A stretch of 64,000 nt of DNA from Trochalopteron elliotii (taxonomy: Eukaryota > Chordata > Aves > Passeriformes > Leiothrichidae). The stretch's first letter is position 1; each line of letters starts with the position of its first letter. The stretch lies in contig JANPWX010000038.1 in NCBI GenBank assembly GCA_024734555.1, positions 2,366,758 to 2,430,757 of the forward strand. The letters are read 5' to 3'. The notes beneath the pieces were generated by a model. It ran no database searches. It had not been told where the DNA came from and saw only the letters and a list, made by a program, of their open reading frames with translations. This document shows positions 13,850-26,433 of the stretch, piece after piece. The position numbers and the translations under genes are program-made.

Positions 13850-15018
13850 GCCTAGCCCCAAATGGTTTTATTATGCTAGCATACTAAATATAGAGTCATG
13901 GGTTTATAAATAATTATATGGGTTATTATTTTTTTCATGGCTTTTTAAAAAGAAAACAAAGTCTGGGGTAATATAATTTCTCAAAAATAAATACTCCAAA
14001 TCTTTTGGCAATCTGTTTCCCCCTTGTAAATAGAACAGCCATTTGCCTGTATCTTTTTTGTTAGCAATCAATGATATGATGCTGGAAATGATTTTGTAAA
14101 GAACACGCTGAGGTGTTTGTCTTTGTTCCTCTTGGTTTATGGTTTCATAGACAATATTGTATAAAAAGACAGACAAGAAAAAAAAAAGCAAATCAAAACA
14201 AGAAAACCCCTCCCTGGGACTGAAATACTTTGTATGTGTTGTTATTTGCAGTGCATGCCAAGACATTCATGGGCACCAGAGCCAACCTGGCGAGCTAATT
14301 AAATAAATAAATGTATGTGTTTAAAACAGCCTTATAAGGAGCATTGGAAATCTGCAAGATGAGCGAATATCTTATAACTTCTTCCGCAGGTGCGAGGATA
14401 GCTACAAGCCATGGACTTTCTGTCCTGCTTCTTGTTTGTGGCTTTGTGAAGGGTGCTTTGCTTTAATCTAAAAGTGCTGACTTTTTCCAATATCACTTTC
14501 TCTTCTTAAAGCAAAGAGCAAATCGCCTGTAAAATCCACGGAGCGGACAGCAAAGTTGACCCTAACCTCCAACCACCACTCTGCACCCAATGTACTCTAA
14601 ATCTCTACACAAGGAGCACCTTCTTCAGGAAGTACAAACAAAATTACTAAATAAATAAAATAAAATAAAATGAAATAAATATTATAAAAAAGAAGAGGAT
14701 ACCACATGTTTTCTTGATATATCTTATTTTCTTTGGCGTATCACTGATATTTTATTTGAAGAGAACTGGTGTGATGTAATCAAACATTTTGTAACAGCAA
14801 GACCTAGTTTCCTTTTCTTTCGGCAAGGAGAAGCCTCATCCTTGACTTCTCAGGGGCTGGCCTGCGAGTCCTCAGTGTTACAGAAATAACCGTGGATGAC
14901 ATTTGGTTTCCTACGATGAAAGAACCATTCCAGCCTGGAAGCAAAAAGAGGCCAAATAATGAAACAAACCATAGTGATTAAACATAAATAGAATACAGAC
15001 AAACTTTATCAAAAAGCC
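13850..15018. promoter_or_regulatory. Candidate conserved non-coding or regulatory block with a CpG cluster
   Basis: This block stands out from the rest of the window. By eye there are about a dozen CpGs between 14,106 and 14,915 (for example at 14,291, 14,364, 14,385, 14,393, 14,524, 14,539, 14,544, 14,865, 14,891 and 14,914), while most kilobases elsewhere have few. It contains a homeodomain-type CTAATTAA core near 14,296, mixed-complexity sequence at 14,340-14,640 and an AAATA-type simple repeat at 14,650-14,679. A 120-codon frame on the minus strand (13,904-14,266) runs through it, but it is Phe/Leu-rich and unrecognised. I infer an enhancer or a non-coding exon; the sequence alone does not show activity. 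Confidence 0.3.
14650..14679. repeat. (AAATA)n / (AAAATA)n simple repeat
   Basis: Short runs of AAATA and AAAATA units with one G interruption. Confidence 0.85.
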
Positions 15019-15042
15019 TTTTTTTTTTTTTTTTTTTTTTTT
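15019..15042. repeat. T24 homopolymer tract
   Basis: 24 consecutive T. Read on the minus strand it would be an A24 tail, but the sequence that would precede such a tail (from 15,043 upward) has no poly(A) signal close by and no recognisable retrocopied gene. Confidence 0.9.
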
Positions 15043-15660
15043 GGCATGAGGAACAGGGAGGAGAAAATATATTCTACAAAGCGGCTCAGCAGACTAGGGG
15101 ATGTTGTTTCTGAAAGACATGTGAGGATATTTTTCTTTCGAGTTATTTTTCTTTTTGCTTTTCAATATATTATTCTTTTCTCCCTTTTGAGGTTTTTTTT
15201 TTCTGTCCTTCTGATTGTTTCTTGTTTAATGGTGGCAAATACCATCTTAGGCCAACCCCTGATGACTATGTGGAGGTTTATATATATACATCCTTTTTTT
15301 TTGTGTGTGTGTGTGTTCTATATTTCAGTGTGTTTTCTCTAATTTTGCAACTCCTGTATATGCAAAACTAACTTAAATTCTGTAAATTGCTTACAGTCTG
15401 TGTGATATAACTTCAGAGTAGACATACTTTGGTCCTCCTGCAAGCCAGTTTTTAATATTATCTATATGTCGTGCCACCAAGCAACATCTTTATTTCCTTT
15501 TTTGACAAAACACCACTTTTTAGTTTGTAATTCAGTAATGTGTGGATTTTGTAATGCATATCTTCACTTTGACTGATTTGACCCCCTTCAGCCCTCTGTT
15601 TACTCTGTAAATGCACATTAAAATTTGTTATGGTCTCTAGACAATGAATTATATTTAGTT
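15043..15660 (+). other. Possible 3'-UTR-like sequence ending in a poly(A)-site-like arrangement
   Basis: T-rich stretches, two CpGs (15,082 and 15,139) and a (GT)n run at 15,302-15,316 lead into mixed-complexity sequence. Near its end lies ATTAAA (15,617-15,622), the commonest variant poly(A) signal. A T- and GT-rich stretch follows about 30-60 bases later, which is the layout expected of a cleavage site. No coding exon is recognisable upstream, and such arrangements occur by chance in AT-rich DNA, so this is only a suggestion of a transcript end on the plus strand. Confidence 0.2.
15302..15316. repeat. (GT)n microsatellite
   Basis: About seven GT units directly after a run of T. Confidence 0.9.
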
Positions 15661-18600
15661 TGTATGTTGTGTTGGAGTTCAGATGCTGAAAGCTCTTTGA
15701 ACTTGTGATGTTTATAGAAGATGAAGTGATTCAATCACTAGAGACTGTAAAATGCAGGTTTGCAGTCAAGTACTGCACATAAAGGAGGGTAAGAAACAGA
15801 AAACAGACAAATAAACCAGAACATGTCTTTAAGGATGTTCTTTTGCTAAAGAGTTTTAGGAAAGTGAATTTCTTACACTGATAAAATATATTTGCATCAA
15901 GCTCCTTCTACATGGCCAAAGAAGTGTCTTTCTTTGCTTTTTCTGAAAGTGGATTGTCATTACTCATTGATACTCTTAATTAAAATACTTTCTGTCTGTG
16001 AACTGAATGTGAGAATTTTGCTGTTGAGTGAAGTAATATGTGTTACATGAATTACATTCATTAATGCAGGAAGCAAAAATTGCTGCCATTTGCAGCTGCA
16101 ATCAGGAAGGTTTTTTCTTTTTCCCGTCTTTCCACTGATGATGAAAAATTCACACCCTTTCATTTATCAGCACAGACAATCACATACACCACATGCTTAT
16201 TATGATCTATTTATAGCAGCATTAAGTAGCTGCAGTGTGGTCAGCTGTGTGATTTCTCCTCACTTTGTAAGTACTGCAGAAGAAATTTTAAAAGTGTGTT
16301 TATTATCTCGCCAGTCTGTGGTCTACAGGCCTAACATTTTATTTCAAAATACTCATAAGTCTGATGTCTTTCCCCATTACTTTCAAAGGATAAAGAACAA
16401 ATAAAGGCATAGGATCAACGTTTTGTTAACCTAATGCTTTGGAAGAGGATAAAATATTTGTGCAGATCTAATTTCCCATAAATTCTGTAGTATAAGCTTG
16501 ACTGGGAATAGTCAGTCTTTCTTTGGTTTTAGACAAGTCTTAGCAGTAATAAAGAGAGCAGAAGTTTGGCATAATACAAACAAATGAGGAGTAACCATCA
16601 GGAGAAAATGGTCAAAATTTATTTTATTTCAAGATAAAATTTATGACCCACTTGGAATGTTGTATATTGAAAAAGATTGTCTCCATAGTTATAACAGGTT
16701 ATCAGTCTACTGACAAAGAAAAACTGTCTTCATTAAAATATTCTGAATCAAAGCCAATATTGTGGATCAGAGAGGACACAAAGAGGATAAAAAAAGTAAA
16801 GAGTCAGATATTTTTTGAAGTCTAACTTTCTGAACACACCTGTGGAACCAAACCTTGAGAGTTCTGGAGAAAAATCTCCATTTTCCCTCTGAAACTGATA
16901 TCTGTGACTTGATGATGTGAGAATCTTCTGCTTGGAGCTTGGAAACTTCAGTTTGCATTGGTCTTAACTGGAACCAAATGCTTAATGTCACATGTTTCAT
17001 TTGTTTACTGTATCCATGTATCTTGTATGAATATTCCATGTATGCACACAGAGACTACCCATCATGACATATGGCATTTGACAGCACAGTTTAGCCTCAC
17101 ATTGCTAAAGTTGTTACTATGTTAAACTGATATTGTGTTTTGCTTTATGCTGTTAGCTGCTTGGATATAAATCACCATGTACTAGGAATTCAGATTAAAG
17201 AATGAGCTGAAATTAAAGCCGAATTCTAGAGCACTTGGATTAGTGTGATGCAAGCCAGAAGACATTCCCATATTGTGATTTGCTATTGTACAACTGTGTC
17301 AGCAAAAAGAAAAAGGACAAAAGAAATCTGTAGGACTTTTGAAAAGCATTTAAATTTTCCATGAGATGCTAAGAGGACACAGAAGTTGTTCTTCCCATCT
17401 CAAAACAACACACCCAAATTCTTCAGATAAAGCTGATCCAGCCCTTTTGGTTGCAGATCTAGAGCACAGCTTTAGTTTCTGCAAATCTGTGTGGTGCAGC
17501 AGCAACATCTTCTAACAGGAGCAGATATTACATTTCTAAATTTTAAACTGTTAACAGCTATTCTTCACATTGAGAATCTGCCTGAAGCTCCTAGAATTTC
17601 TCAAAAAGGAAGTTAAAATACAGTAGACACTCTTGTTTCGAAGCATTCTGTTATGAATAATACTTGGCATAGCAATAAAACTACTACCTTTTTCTGCCAG
17701 GTGCAGTTCTAGTTTGGATTTAGCAAAAATAGATTTAAAAAAAGTGACTTAATTAAATCCTGAAAAGCTCCCTGTTGAGTAGGGTATCTAGAAGGGTAAT
17801 TTGCATCTAGCAGTCATAATATCTCTCGATTTAGTGTCCTTAACCTTTTTACAAAAAGAGTCCATTTTTGAGGTCTCTTTTACATGACTCATGCTTCTCA
17901 ATTTGTGTCCCCAAAGCCTCATTGCATATGGTGACTTTCTTCAGGTTGTTCCAAGAGGTTTTGTTTTTAATAGAAGAATAAGCATGGGTGAGTATGAAAC
18001 ACTTCTGTATTTCAAGGTATATGCCTCCTACACTCACACACTTTGAGATCTGATGTATCATCAGGGTAAAAGAATCATGTTCCAGCTCCATGAGCTGTCA
18101 ATGACAGCCTTTGTATTACATGCAAAAAAGATCTGTGGCATTTTGGTACTACTACCAGCGATTAGTACTGCAACAGAGCCTGTCTCAAAATTTTTCTTTT
18201 TCAATGGGTTACCAATATTTTTTTAAGCTCTGGAACCTCGTGTGTAGAAGTTGCTGCATAACATGTTTGAATGTCTCTTTTGTAATTGTATTTGGTAGAC
18301 TTTGCAAAGAAATTTGTGGAGCATGAGGAGGGCTCAGACCATGGATTTAAAAAAGGTTGGCAGAGTAATTTAAGATTGACAGTTCCTCAGAGCTCCTATT
18401 AAGAAAGGTACTAGAAAATTTGAATGGTAAGCACCGAATCTATCAGAAGGAATTGTCATTTCTTTTTCCTTCTTGATACTGAATATTTACATTACAGCAC
18501 TACCTGAAGGCAAAGATCCGAAGTAGGTATAAACATGAGACACCATGGCAAAAACAATAAGACTGTTTGGAAGTTCATATTTTTTAATCTAATTCAGTGC

Positions 18601-18903
18601 TACTGTGATTCAAGAGCAGAACATACCCTAGAACCAGGTTTTTTTTCCACAATCATTCTCTAAAGTACCTTTGCTTTGTTCAAGTAAAATGAGGAAATAG
18701 TGACCAGAGCACAAATCTGAATGCTTGCCTGATATTTTTCAGTGTTAAACACTTCTAATAATTGCTAATTTCTAATGATCTTTAACTTCTAATGACCTTA
18801 GGTGATCTCATCATTTAGGTCATCATTAAAAAAAAACAAAACCCCCTCCTGCTTTCCCCAAAAAACCAAAAGCAGCACTGCTGTCAATCTTATATTACTT
18901 CCT

Positions 18904-18909
<6 letters not shown>

Positions 18910-18939
<30 letters not shown>

Positions 18940-18959
18940 GAAGAAAGAAAGAAGGAAAA
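18910..18959 (+). repeat. A27 tract followed by a GAA/GAAA purine tract
   Basis: 27 consecutive A (18,910-18,936) run straight into GAAG, AGAA and GAAA units, giving about 50 bases of pure purine. It resembles a decayed poly(A) tail, but no poly(A) signal or recognisable retrocopy lies just upstream, so a simple-repeat origin is equally likely. Confidence 0.9.
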
Positions 18960-19640
18960 TAATTCAAACCTTTGTCATTTGCAGGGTATGGGAACGTTTG
19001 TCCATGACATTACTATTGGCAAATGTCAAATGTTGTTTATAGAGCTAAAAGCATTAGAAACCAAGAATGGGATCATCATGCTTTGTAATATAATTTTTTA
19101 AAGGTTAATCTTCCATGATTTGCTCAGCTAAACAATGCTAAGCACACAGTAAATTGATTAATGCAACTCACTATAAATGCCTACAGTCTTTTGTTCTGAG
19201 CTTCCTAAATATTGATTTATTTGATTTCACAGTCATAAAGTTTGCACATACATTGACATGGTTGAAAGATTAAACATAGTTTTTTCTAGTGTTATTCATC
19301 CAAAAAAAAATGTAAGAAGAAAGTTAAATTTGTCTGTAACAATGAATTACAATCAATTGGTGAAGATACTTGCAAAGGAACAAAAGCATGCTTTCCTGAG
19401 AGTCAAGTTTAATTGCAATTCATTATTTAAATTCTCTATTTCAGGCTATTCCTTTTTTGCCAACCTTTCAATCAACTTCTAAAACTATACTATATATCTG
19501 ATTACTCCTTACAAGGTGACAGGACAAAATAATGTCACCTTTGTTATGAAAAATCTAGGAGGGAAAAAAAACAATCTTTTCATTTAACAACAGTCTAAAT
19601 TCTCACTGTTTACAGTGCCCTATCACCTCAAAATATCTTG

Positions 19641-19684
19641 AGAGAGATATATAAATATAGATATATATTGATATATATATATAG
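19641..19684. repeat. (TA)n-rich low-complexity tract
   Basis: Interrupted GATATATA and TATATA runs. Confidence 0.85.
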
Positions 19685-21137
19685 TTTGATTTCCAACTCT
19701 ATCATGCTGATAATAGAGATGGCATTCAGATGGGAGCAAATGAATGTTTCAATTATTGAAATGCTCCTTTACATTGATGTTGCAGCACAGAAAAAAGTCT
19801 TATGTGTTATGAGACTATTTACTGAGTGAAGCTCATAAGAAAGCCAAAATATACATAATAGACTATTAATTCCTTTCTTATTTTTATATGCCATGAATTT
19901 GAAAAACAAGAGAGAAGATTGCATCTGAAAACTAGCTGCTTAAAATAAAACATTTCATTCAAATCTTTGAAGAAGCAAATTCCTTATTAAAATTACTTGT
20001 TTAACCTTTTAAAATATATGGGGTTTAGATTTTTGAGAAAAGTTATATATATTATATATAATATCCTTGTATATAAAATTGGGAAGGAAGGAGATAGTAA
20101 CTTCTTTTGCTACTTCTGATAGAAGATTATGTTCGTTGCTGCTGATTGTCTTCAATACCAAATGATTTTAAAAACTCTTTAAATCCCTGGTAACCATAGT
20201 TTAAAAAAATAGATTCCAATTTTTCTGATCATCTACAAGACACTTTAGTTTCCAGATACTAACCAGCACTGGTTAAGGTTTTAAAAATGTTGTTTTTTCA
20301 TCATAATACAAAATAAGCAATCCATACTTTATTAAAAATAAATGTCAACATGTTTACTAAACCTCCATAATGTCTTTTTCTTTTGTGATTAGGGCACAAG
20401 ATATATTATTTTTGTTCATATATTTAATCTGCTCAGTGGGGCTAAGCACTGAAAAGACAGGGAAAAATGGTTCCTAGTTGTTCCACCTACTAATTGAAAT
20501 CCTGTGTAGGAGAGAAAACACAGGTGTGACTCTTTCTGTTTCCCCACAATGGCCAAAACACAGAATCTTCACAGGGTCTCACAAAAAAAATCACTGCTAT
20601 AAAAGATGACAGTGGTACTTCAACTTTGCAACAAGGTGAAAAACAATGAAATTGAATGCAATTTCTTTAGCAAAATGCAAAGCTTTTTCTTCCAAACCTA
20701 TTACTGTTCCCATAGATATGAAAGAAGGTCTTGCAATTAGCGCTTTGAACAGGGAAAGTATTTGTCCACCTTTTGGTAACTGCACAGTGGCAACCCCAAA
20801 GAGACTCAGCTGTCCCCCTTTTACCATCTCTCTCCTACATATGATTATTAATCATGAAGACACTCAGAAGATGAATATATATTACAAAACAATACTTTTC
20901 TATACTTAGACCTTTTTATTTTTACTATTTTTAACAGAAAAATCATTTTGTCTCAGTTAACTTTATTTTAAAAAGTAAGGCAATGTTTACATAATTCATA
21001 AGCATTGTAGATAGTTTATTGGAGTTTTATTTCTAAATAATTCCCAGCATTCAGGATAACAGAAGAGTCTTAAAAAGTCTCCCAGTAGTATTCTAAAGCT
21101 GTTTATGTGTCAGAACTACTTGCATTAATGGAAAAAT

Positions 21138-21168
<31 letters not shown>

Positions 21169-21187
21169 AACGTAAAAACAAACAAAA
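21138..21187. repeat. (AAAAC)n / (AAAAAC)n A-rich microsatellite
   Basis: Imperfect AAAAC and AAAAAC units over about 50 bases, followed by a short C run. It is similar in kind to the tracts at 13,501 and 42,151. Confidence 0.9.
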
Positions 21188-23332
21188 CCCCTCCTCATCT
21201 GTAGTTCCTTCTAATCAGGAAGGAAAACCCTGGGGAAAGGAGGTGACAAGAAGAAATCTTTTGAAGTGATTCCGGTGATAGTGATCTGAAATTTGCCTTT
21301 AACCTTTCCAGTATTCTTCCTGGACTTAGCAAGGGAGCAAATTTTGAAAGAACTTATGATGCACGTGCAGCAGCAGAAATAATGAATGAAATGCTGCTGT
21401 TAATCTTGCGTGACCTACTGAGCTTATGCATGAGCACTGGGCACAAGGGCAGAATATCTGACATTGTCTGGATTCTAGAAATCTTAATGCCAGTAGCTGC
21501 TGGATATGGGCTACTCCCACGTCTGGACAGGATTTGTGTAACTAGAAAATCTGTTTCCTTTCTAAAGGTCCCAACCCATAGGACAAATAAAATATAGAAT
21601 ATTGAAAAATAATGAATATTGAAAAAAATTCCTCAGGAGTCTCCCATACTCTCTGTGTTTGTGATTGACACTTCTAATATAGAAGTCCAGCAAAACTGAT
21701 CTCAACAATAACCTCCACAGATGGACCTGGAGAATACTATTCAACCTGAAGTTTACATCCCAACTTTATTTCTTTCAATTTTGAAAGGTATGTCAGCATT
21801 GAAATAGAATGTAGGCAAATAGAAAGAAGACAAATGACATGTGCCAAAATTCTCGGTCACAAAATATTAAATATGAATTATCAAGTATATCTAATATTAA
21901 ATATAATTTTATTAGACACTTTAAAGAATCACTTATTTATAATCAGGAAATTTAAGGAGAAATCTGGGAATTATGCTCTAGTATGCATTTTATTTCAAAA
22001 AATGGCAAACTTAGAGCTGTTTGCAAAATTAAGTGCTATTTAGTATGCTTGTCTATACAGGTAAACAATATAGATGTTTAAGACATTTGTCATGAAAATG
22101 TACATAGAACACACAGAATTATAGAGACAGACCTACTAATGGTAACACACTTCCTTTTCTCAGCAGATGGATGAAGCAGATGGAAGAACTGTGTTTTCTT
22201 CACACTTTTCCTACTGATCAGTAGTTGTCAGCAATAATGTCAATTCTGTTCTGGAAATATGTATGCAGTGATTTTTTTTTCTTATTAGCCTCATTTTATT
22301 TTTTTTTTTTTCATCAGACTAGGCTTTTGGTAGTCCTTGGAAATATGTAACAGAAAAAAAACACAGCAGTTGTATAGAAGTATGTGGGCCTTCAAGTATA
22401 TCCACCAGACAAATACAATCAGGTTTTCCTTAGGAAAAGAAAGACACAAGATGAAAGACATAAGTACTGTAAGATGAAAATTTTATATACAAGTCATATT
22501 TGAGACACTGTTCATTAAGATTTGCCTTTACATATGCAAAAAAAAAAAAAGAGGAGGATCTACTTGAAACATTTCTGTGGCAAAATTCTAAAATATTCTA
22601 TTTGTCCTCATTTTCTTGTGGATAGCTCTCTTGTAGTCTGTATTCTGTTTCAACAAGTTAGGATATTAAGCTGTACAACCTTGCTGGAGTGGATGAGAAA
22701 CACTTGTACAATGTGTTTCACTAGGTCATCTTTGAAGGCTCTGACTTCCCAGCTGTAAAACGGCAACAAACAAGTGGAGCAGCAGAAATGTTTTAAAAGA
22801 ATCATAGCCATCAGGGGGAGATTTCGAAAGAGCACTATTCAGGAAAGTGACACAAGATCTGCTAATGAACCAGCATACGAAGTTCCTAACACTGGAATAA
22901 TTTGTTTCTGTGCTAACTGTAGATATTCCAGAGAAAGACATATGTGCTCAATGTGTCAGAACCAATGAAAACCCCATTGTAGTAGTTAATGGGCAAACAA
23001 GCAGAAAATATATTATGACATATATGAAACAAGCTACATAATAAACTCTGAAAGTAATAAAATGACATGATATGTTTGTATTGTATGCTGCTGAAGAAAA
23101 CTACCTGCAGGTTTAAACTCATTATTCCTGACAGCACTGATACCAGAATGTGGCAGTGAGATAAAGATCTAACTCAAAATGAACTTGTGATGGCTGAAAC
23201 CACCATATCCCAAGAAGTAACTGTATGAGTAATAAAGACAAATAGTAAAATTCTAAGTGAAACTGGACATCTAAGATAATAGTAAAACCTGCAGATCCAG
23301 TAGAAGAGTTTTATAAAAGGCTTGTGTGGTTG

Positions 23333-23901
23333 TGTAGCAAGCAGGACTGAGGAACAGTCCATCCCCGTGTACTTGGCACTGGTGAGGCTGCGACTCAAAT
23401 CTTGATGTTCAGGACCCCTCACTGCAAGAAAGATACTGAAGTGCTGGAACATGTCCAGGGAAGGGCAAGGAAGCTGGTGAAGGGTCTGGAGCACAATTCT
23501 GATGAGGAGCAGCTGAAGGAGTTGAGGCTGTTTAGCCTGGAATAAAGGAGGCTTAGGAAGGACCCGATCGCTCTCTACAAGTACCTGAAAGGAGGCTGCA
23601 GTAAGGTGGGGCTCAGTCTCTTCTACTAAGTAACAAGCAACAAGATGGGAGGAAACTACCTCAATTTGTGCTGGAGGAGGTTTAGTTAGGATATTAGGAA
23701 AAAATTCTCACCAAAAGGGTTGTCAAACACTAGATTGCGCAGAGAAGTGGTGGAGTCACCATCTCTAGAGGTATTTAAAAGGCATTTCGATTTAGCTTTT
23801 AAGGGTATGATTTAATAGGGAATTTGGCTTGTTAGGTTAATGGTTGAACTCGATGGTCTTACAGATCCTTTCCAAATTAAATTATTTTATGACTCTGTGA
23901 C
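23333..23901 (+). mobile_element. CR1 LINE, 5'-truncated copy 1 (3' end only)
   Basis: This is the 3' part of a CR1 non-LTR retrotransposon in plus orientation. Recognisable CR1 landmarks occur in order: a GGTGAGGCTGCGACTC block (consensus GTGAGGCCCCACCTGGAG), a CTGGAACATGTCCAGGGAAG-like block, a GAGGCTGTTTAGCCTGGA block, GGATATTAGGAAAAAATTCT, a GAGAAGTGGTGGAGTCACCAT block, GGTTGAACTCGATGGTCTTA, and a degenerate terminal short repeat near 23,881-23,901. Family knowledge: CR1 usually inserts as 5'-truncated copies, ends in short ATTCTATG-type repeats rather than poly(A), and is the dominant LINE of birds. Many substitutions and small indels show an old copy. It cannot encode protein. The upstream boundary is uncertain by some tens of bases. 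Confidence 0.92.
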
Positions 23902-23965
23902 TATATATCTCCATGTTTAAAAACTAAAGATAACAAACACCTACTCCTGGTGAGGAATGAAATAT

Positions 23966-23989
23966 AGACATATAATTAGACATATAATT
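23966..23989. repeat. 12-bp perfect tandem duplication
   Basis: AGACATATAATT occurs twice head to tail, 65 bp past the end of CR1 copy 1. Confidence 0.9.
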
Positions 23990-26417
23990 CTATGTACAAA
24001 TTATTCCAGGAAAATAGTTCTGCTTATCTCTGAGAAGTGTATAGATATGGCTACCACTAAACACTAGATACTGAATAAGGTGGACCTCATTACATTCTGC
24101 AAAATGGAAGTGCAGAGATTTCAGAGATTTTTCTGACTGGGAACACAGGAAGGACCATGGCAATTGCTAAGACTGTAATGCCGTACTGTGCCTTTTTAAA
24201 CTACTCTTCCAACAAAGCCTTTTTTCAAAATTTTCAATTTTTTTACACTCTAGTTCCTATTTCCTTTTGAATAGAACTATGAAAAACAATATGCTTTTCC
24301 AAAGCCTTCTCTGTAGGAGTTTTTAAGCTTCAGAAGGAAGACACTGGTGGTTTATGATCAATTTACTGCCAACAATTCTTAGTTGGAAGAAAGGTAGATG
24401 TGGTAGTTACTTCAATAAATCACAAGTAGAGCATCAGTACTATCTCTTTAAGGCAGAGTAACTGAGACATTTTAAAATTCATATGATGTTGTAATGAATT
24501 TGACTGACAGTATTATTTTGCTTTGGTTGAAAGTACAAGCAGATAATTGTCACATGCCAAGAAAAAGTGTCAACTCAGCCTAAGATATTGGGCCATTCTG
24601 CTGACTATATAGAATCCTATTTAGGAGAAACATACCTTGTATTGATTTTTAAACTGACTTCTATCCCCATTAAACCCCATGTATTTTGGGAAAGTCTAGC
24701 TTTAATCCTAATGCAGTTACAGTAATCTTTCTACTGATTAATTTGGACAAAAGTGAGTGGGACATGTATGAAAAATGTAGAAAGTAATACATAAAAGTTA
24801 AACACATGTAGATTGGCATAAAATTTACCATCACTACTGGCTCATCTTTCTGGCAGGATCTATCATAGAAGCATATTTTTTGCCTTTTTCTTCCCTGTCC
24901 CCTTAATTTTGTGGTTTCTTCTCATATATCTATTGTAAAGGAATGTATAAATATGATGTGCTCAATTATTAATCATGTATCATTCAAGCCTGGCAAGCAG
25001 CTTCAGAAATAAAAATGCAGTGAAGACTTAAAATTATATCCCACTTCAGGAGTTTTACCTAAAAATAGCTGGCTCTTATATGAGCCACATCCTGTTGATT
25101 TTTATCGCAGAAGTACCAGGCTGGAATTCTAAGTATTCACACACTGTAAGACAGATTCACTTAAAAAAATAGAGAAAGTTGAATAAGTCATGCTAATTCA
25201 ATCCAAACTCAGGTACTTTTCTCTGCTGCAGTGGTACAAAGAGCCCACACAGGAGCAGAGAAAATGAAAAGTAAGGCATGGCTGGAGGAAACCACTATGT
25301 ACTGACTGTAACTCGCACAGACACACACACTCCCCCAAACTTGCATGGTGCATTGCCTTGTTGTAGGGACTGAGTGTAACTTACGGCAATAACAAGGAGG
25401 AAGCAGGAATTTGGAGTGAAGTTGAGTATGGAAAAAAAAGGGAGGAAAGGTGTTTTCTCTAAGTGTGTAAATGTTTGGTTTATTGTCCTTTTCCTTCCAA
25501 TACCCAAATAAGTAATTCCATATTTATTTTCATTGGCAATAAATTTATTCACTTCAAATAAAATCTGTTTTGCTGACAATGATAATTAATAAGTGGTCTT
25601 CCTGACTCCGTATTGATATGAAATGTTTCTCATTCCTGATTTTTTTTTTTTTGTCTTCCCCTGTCCTACTGAGGAGGGGAAGTAAGAGCGTTGCTGAGTG
25701 TGAGATTGCCTACCAGCTAGGACCAACATGTCATACTTTTCCTTTTTTTGGAAAAGAAGAGTGAAAAAGAGAAGAAAAAAAATTAAAGTCTTCTCACATA
25801 TTCTTAGTTGCAGAATGTGTGGGATGACTTGTCAGACTTTTCTTTAATTTCAACAAATCCTTTCTGGTTGTTTCCAATGTTCTGGAGTGGATTACTGGAT
25901 TTCAGAGGCAAATGACTCAAAGGTATGTATAAAACACTTCATAAGCTGTGTCTCCCTGTCTGGTTCATTCCAGGAAAATGTAGGAATTGTTTAAGCAGTT
26001 CTGGAATTTGCATTCAAATGCAATCTCAGATTGAGATAATTCCCATTCTGTCAGCAACAAAACAGGCAACCTCCTCCTTAGTCAGTGTCAGAGATTTAGA
26101 GCACTTAGCTCTAGACCACACAAAGAGATGAAGTCTCAGATTCTGGGTTCTTGTTTCTTTACATTCAGTTACAACAGCTTGGTGGGAAAAGATAGTTCTT
26201 TTCACCCTGCTACAACACTTCTATAATTTCTCAAGAGAGTTGCAGGTGTTAAAATGTACAAGGTTTAGTATCAGGTGTAGAATGGAGGTTAGTTAATAGA
26301 CAGGTCAACTGTGAAACTCAGCCTTCATAAGGAATTATCACAGAAGCAAACTTAACAATGTCTGTCCAGATGTCCTTGCCATGTACTTGCCATGGATGAC
26401 TACCTCAAACAAGTTTG

Positions 26418-26433
26418 TTTTTTTTTTTTTTTT
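26418..26433. repeat. T16 homopolymer tract
   Basis: 16 consecutive T followed by CCCC. Confidence 0.9.

Larger units (their letters stand above)
15661..23332. other. AT-rich non-coding stretch, no gene seen
   Basis: No frame longer than about 105 codons and no recognisable product. The block holds several simple repeats, listed separately. At 20,597-20,909 both strands happen to be open for 75-87 codons, and a plus-strand frame of 71 codons lies at 21,382-21,597; neither has a motif I know. The 22,620-22,970 part is less AT-rich than its surroundings but unidentified. Confidence 0.55.

Noticed and set aside
13904..14266. 120-codon minus-strand frame as a coding gene
   Set aside because: Translation is Phe/Leu/Tyr-rich, passes through T- and A-rich tracts and matches no family I know; the underlying block is better seen as non-coding.
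15019..15042. T24 as the poly(A) tail of a minus-strand processed pseudogene
   Set aside because: The adjoining sequence has no poly(A) signal, no coding similarity and no flanking duplications.
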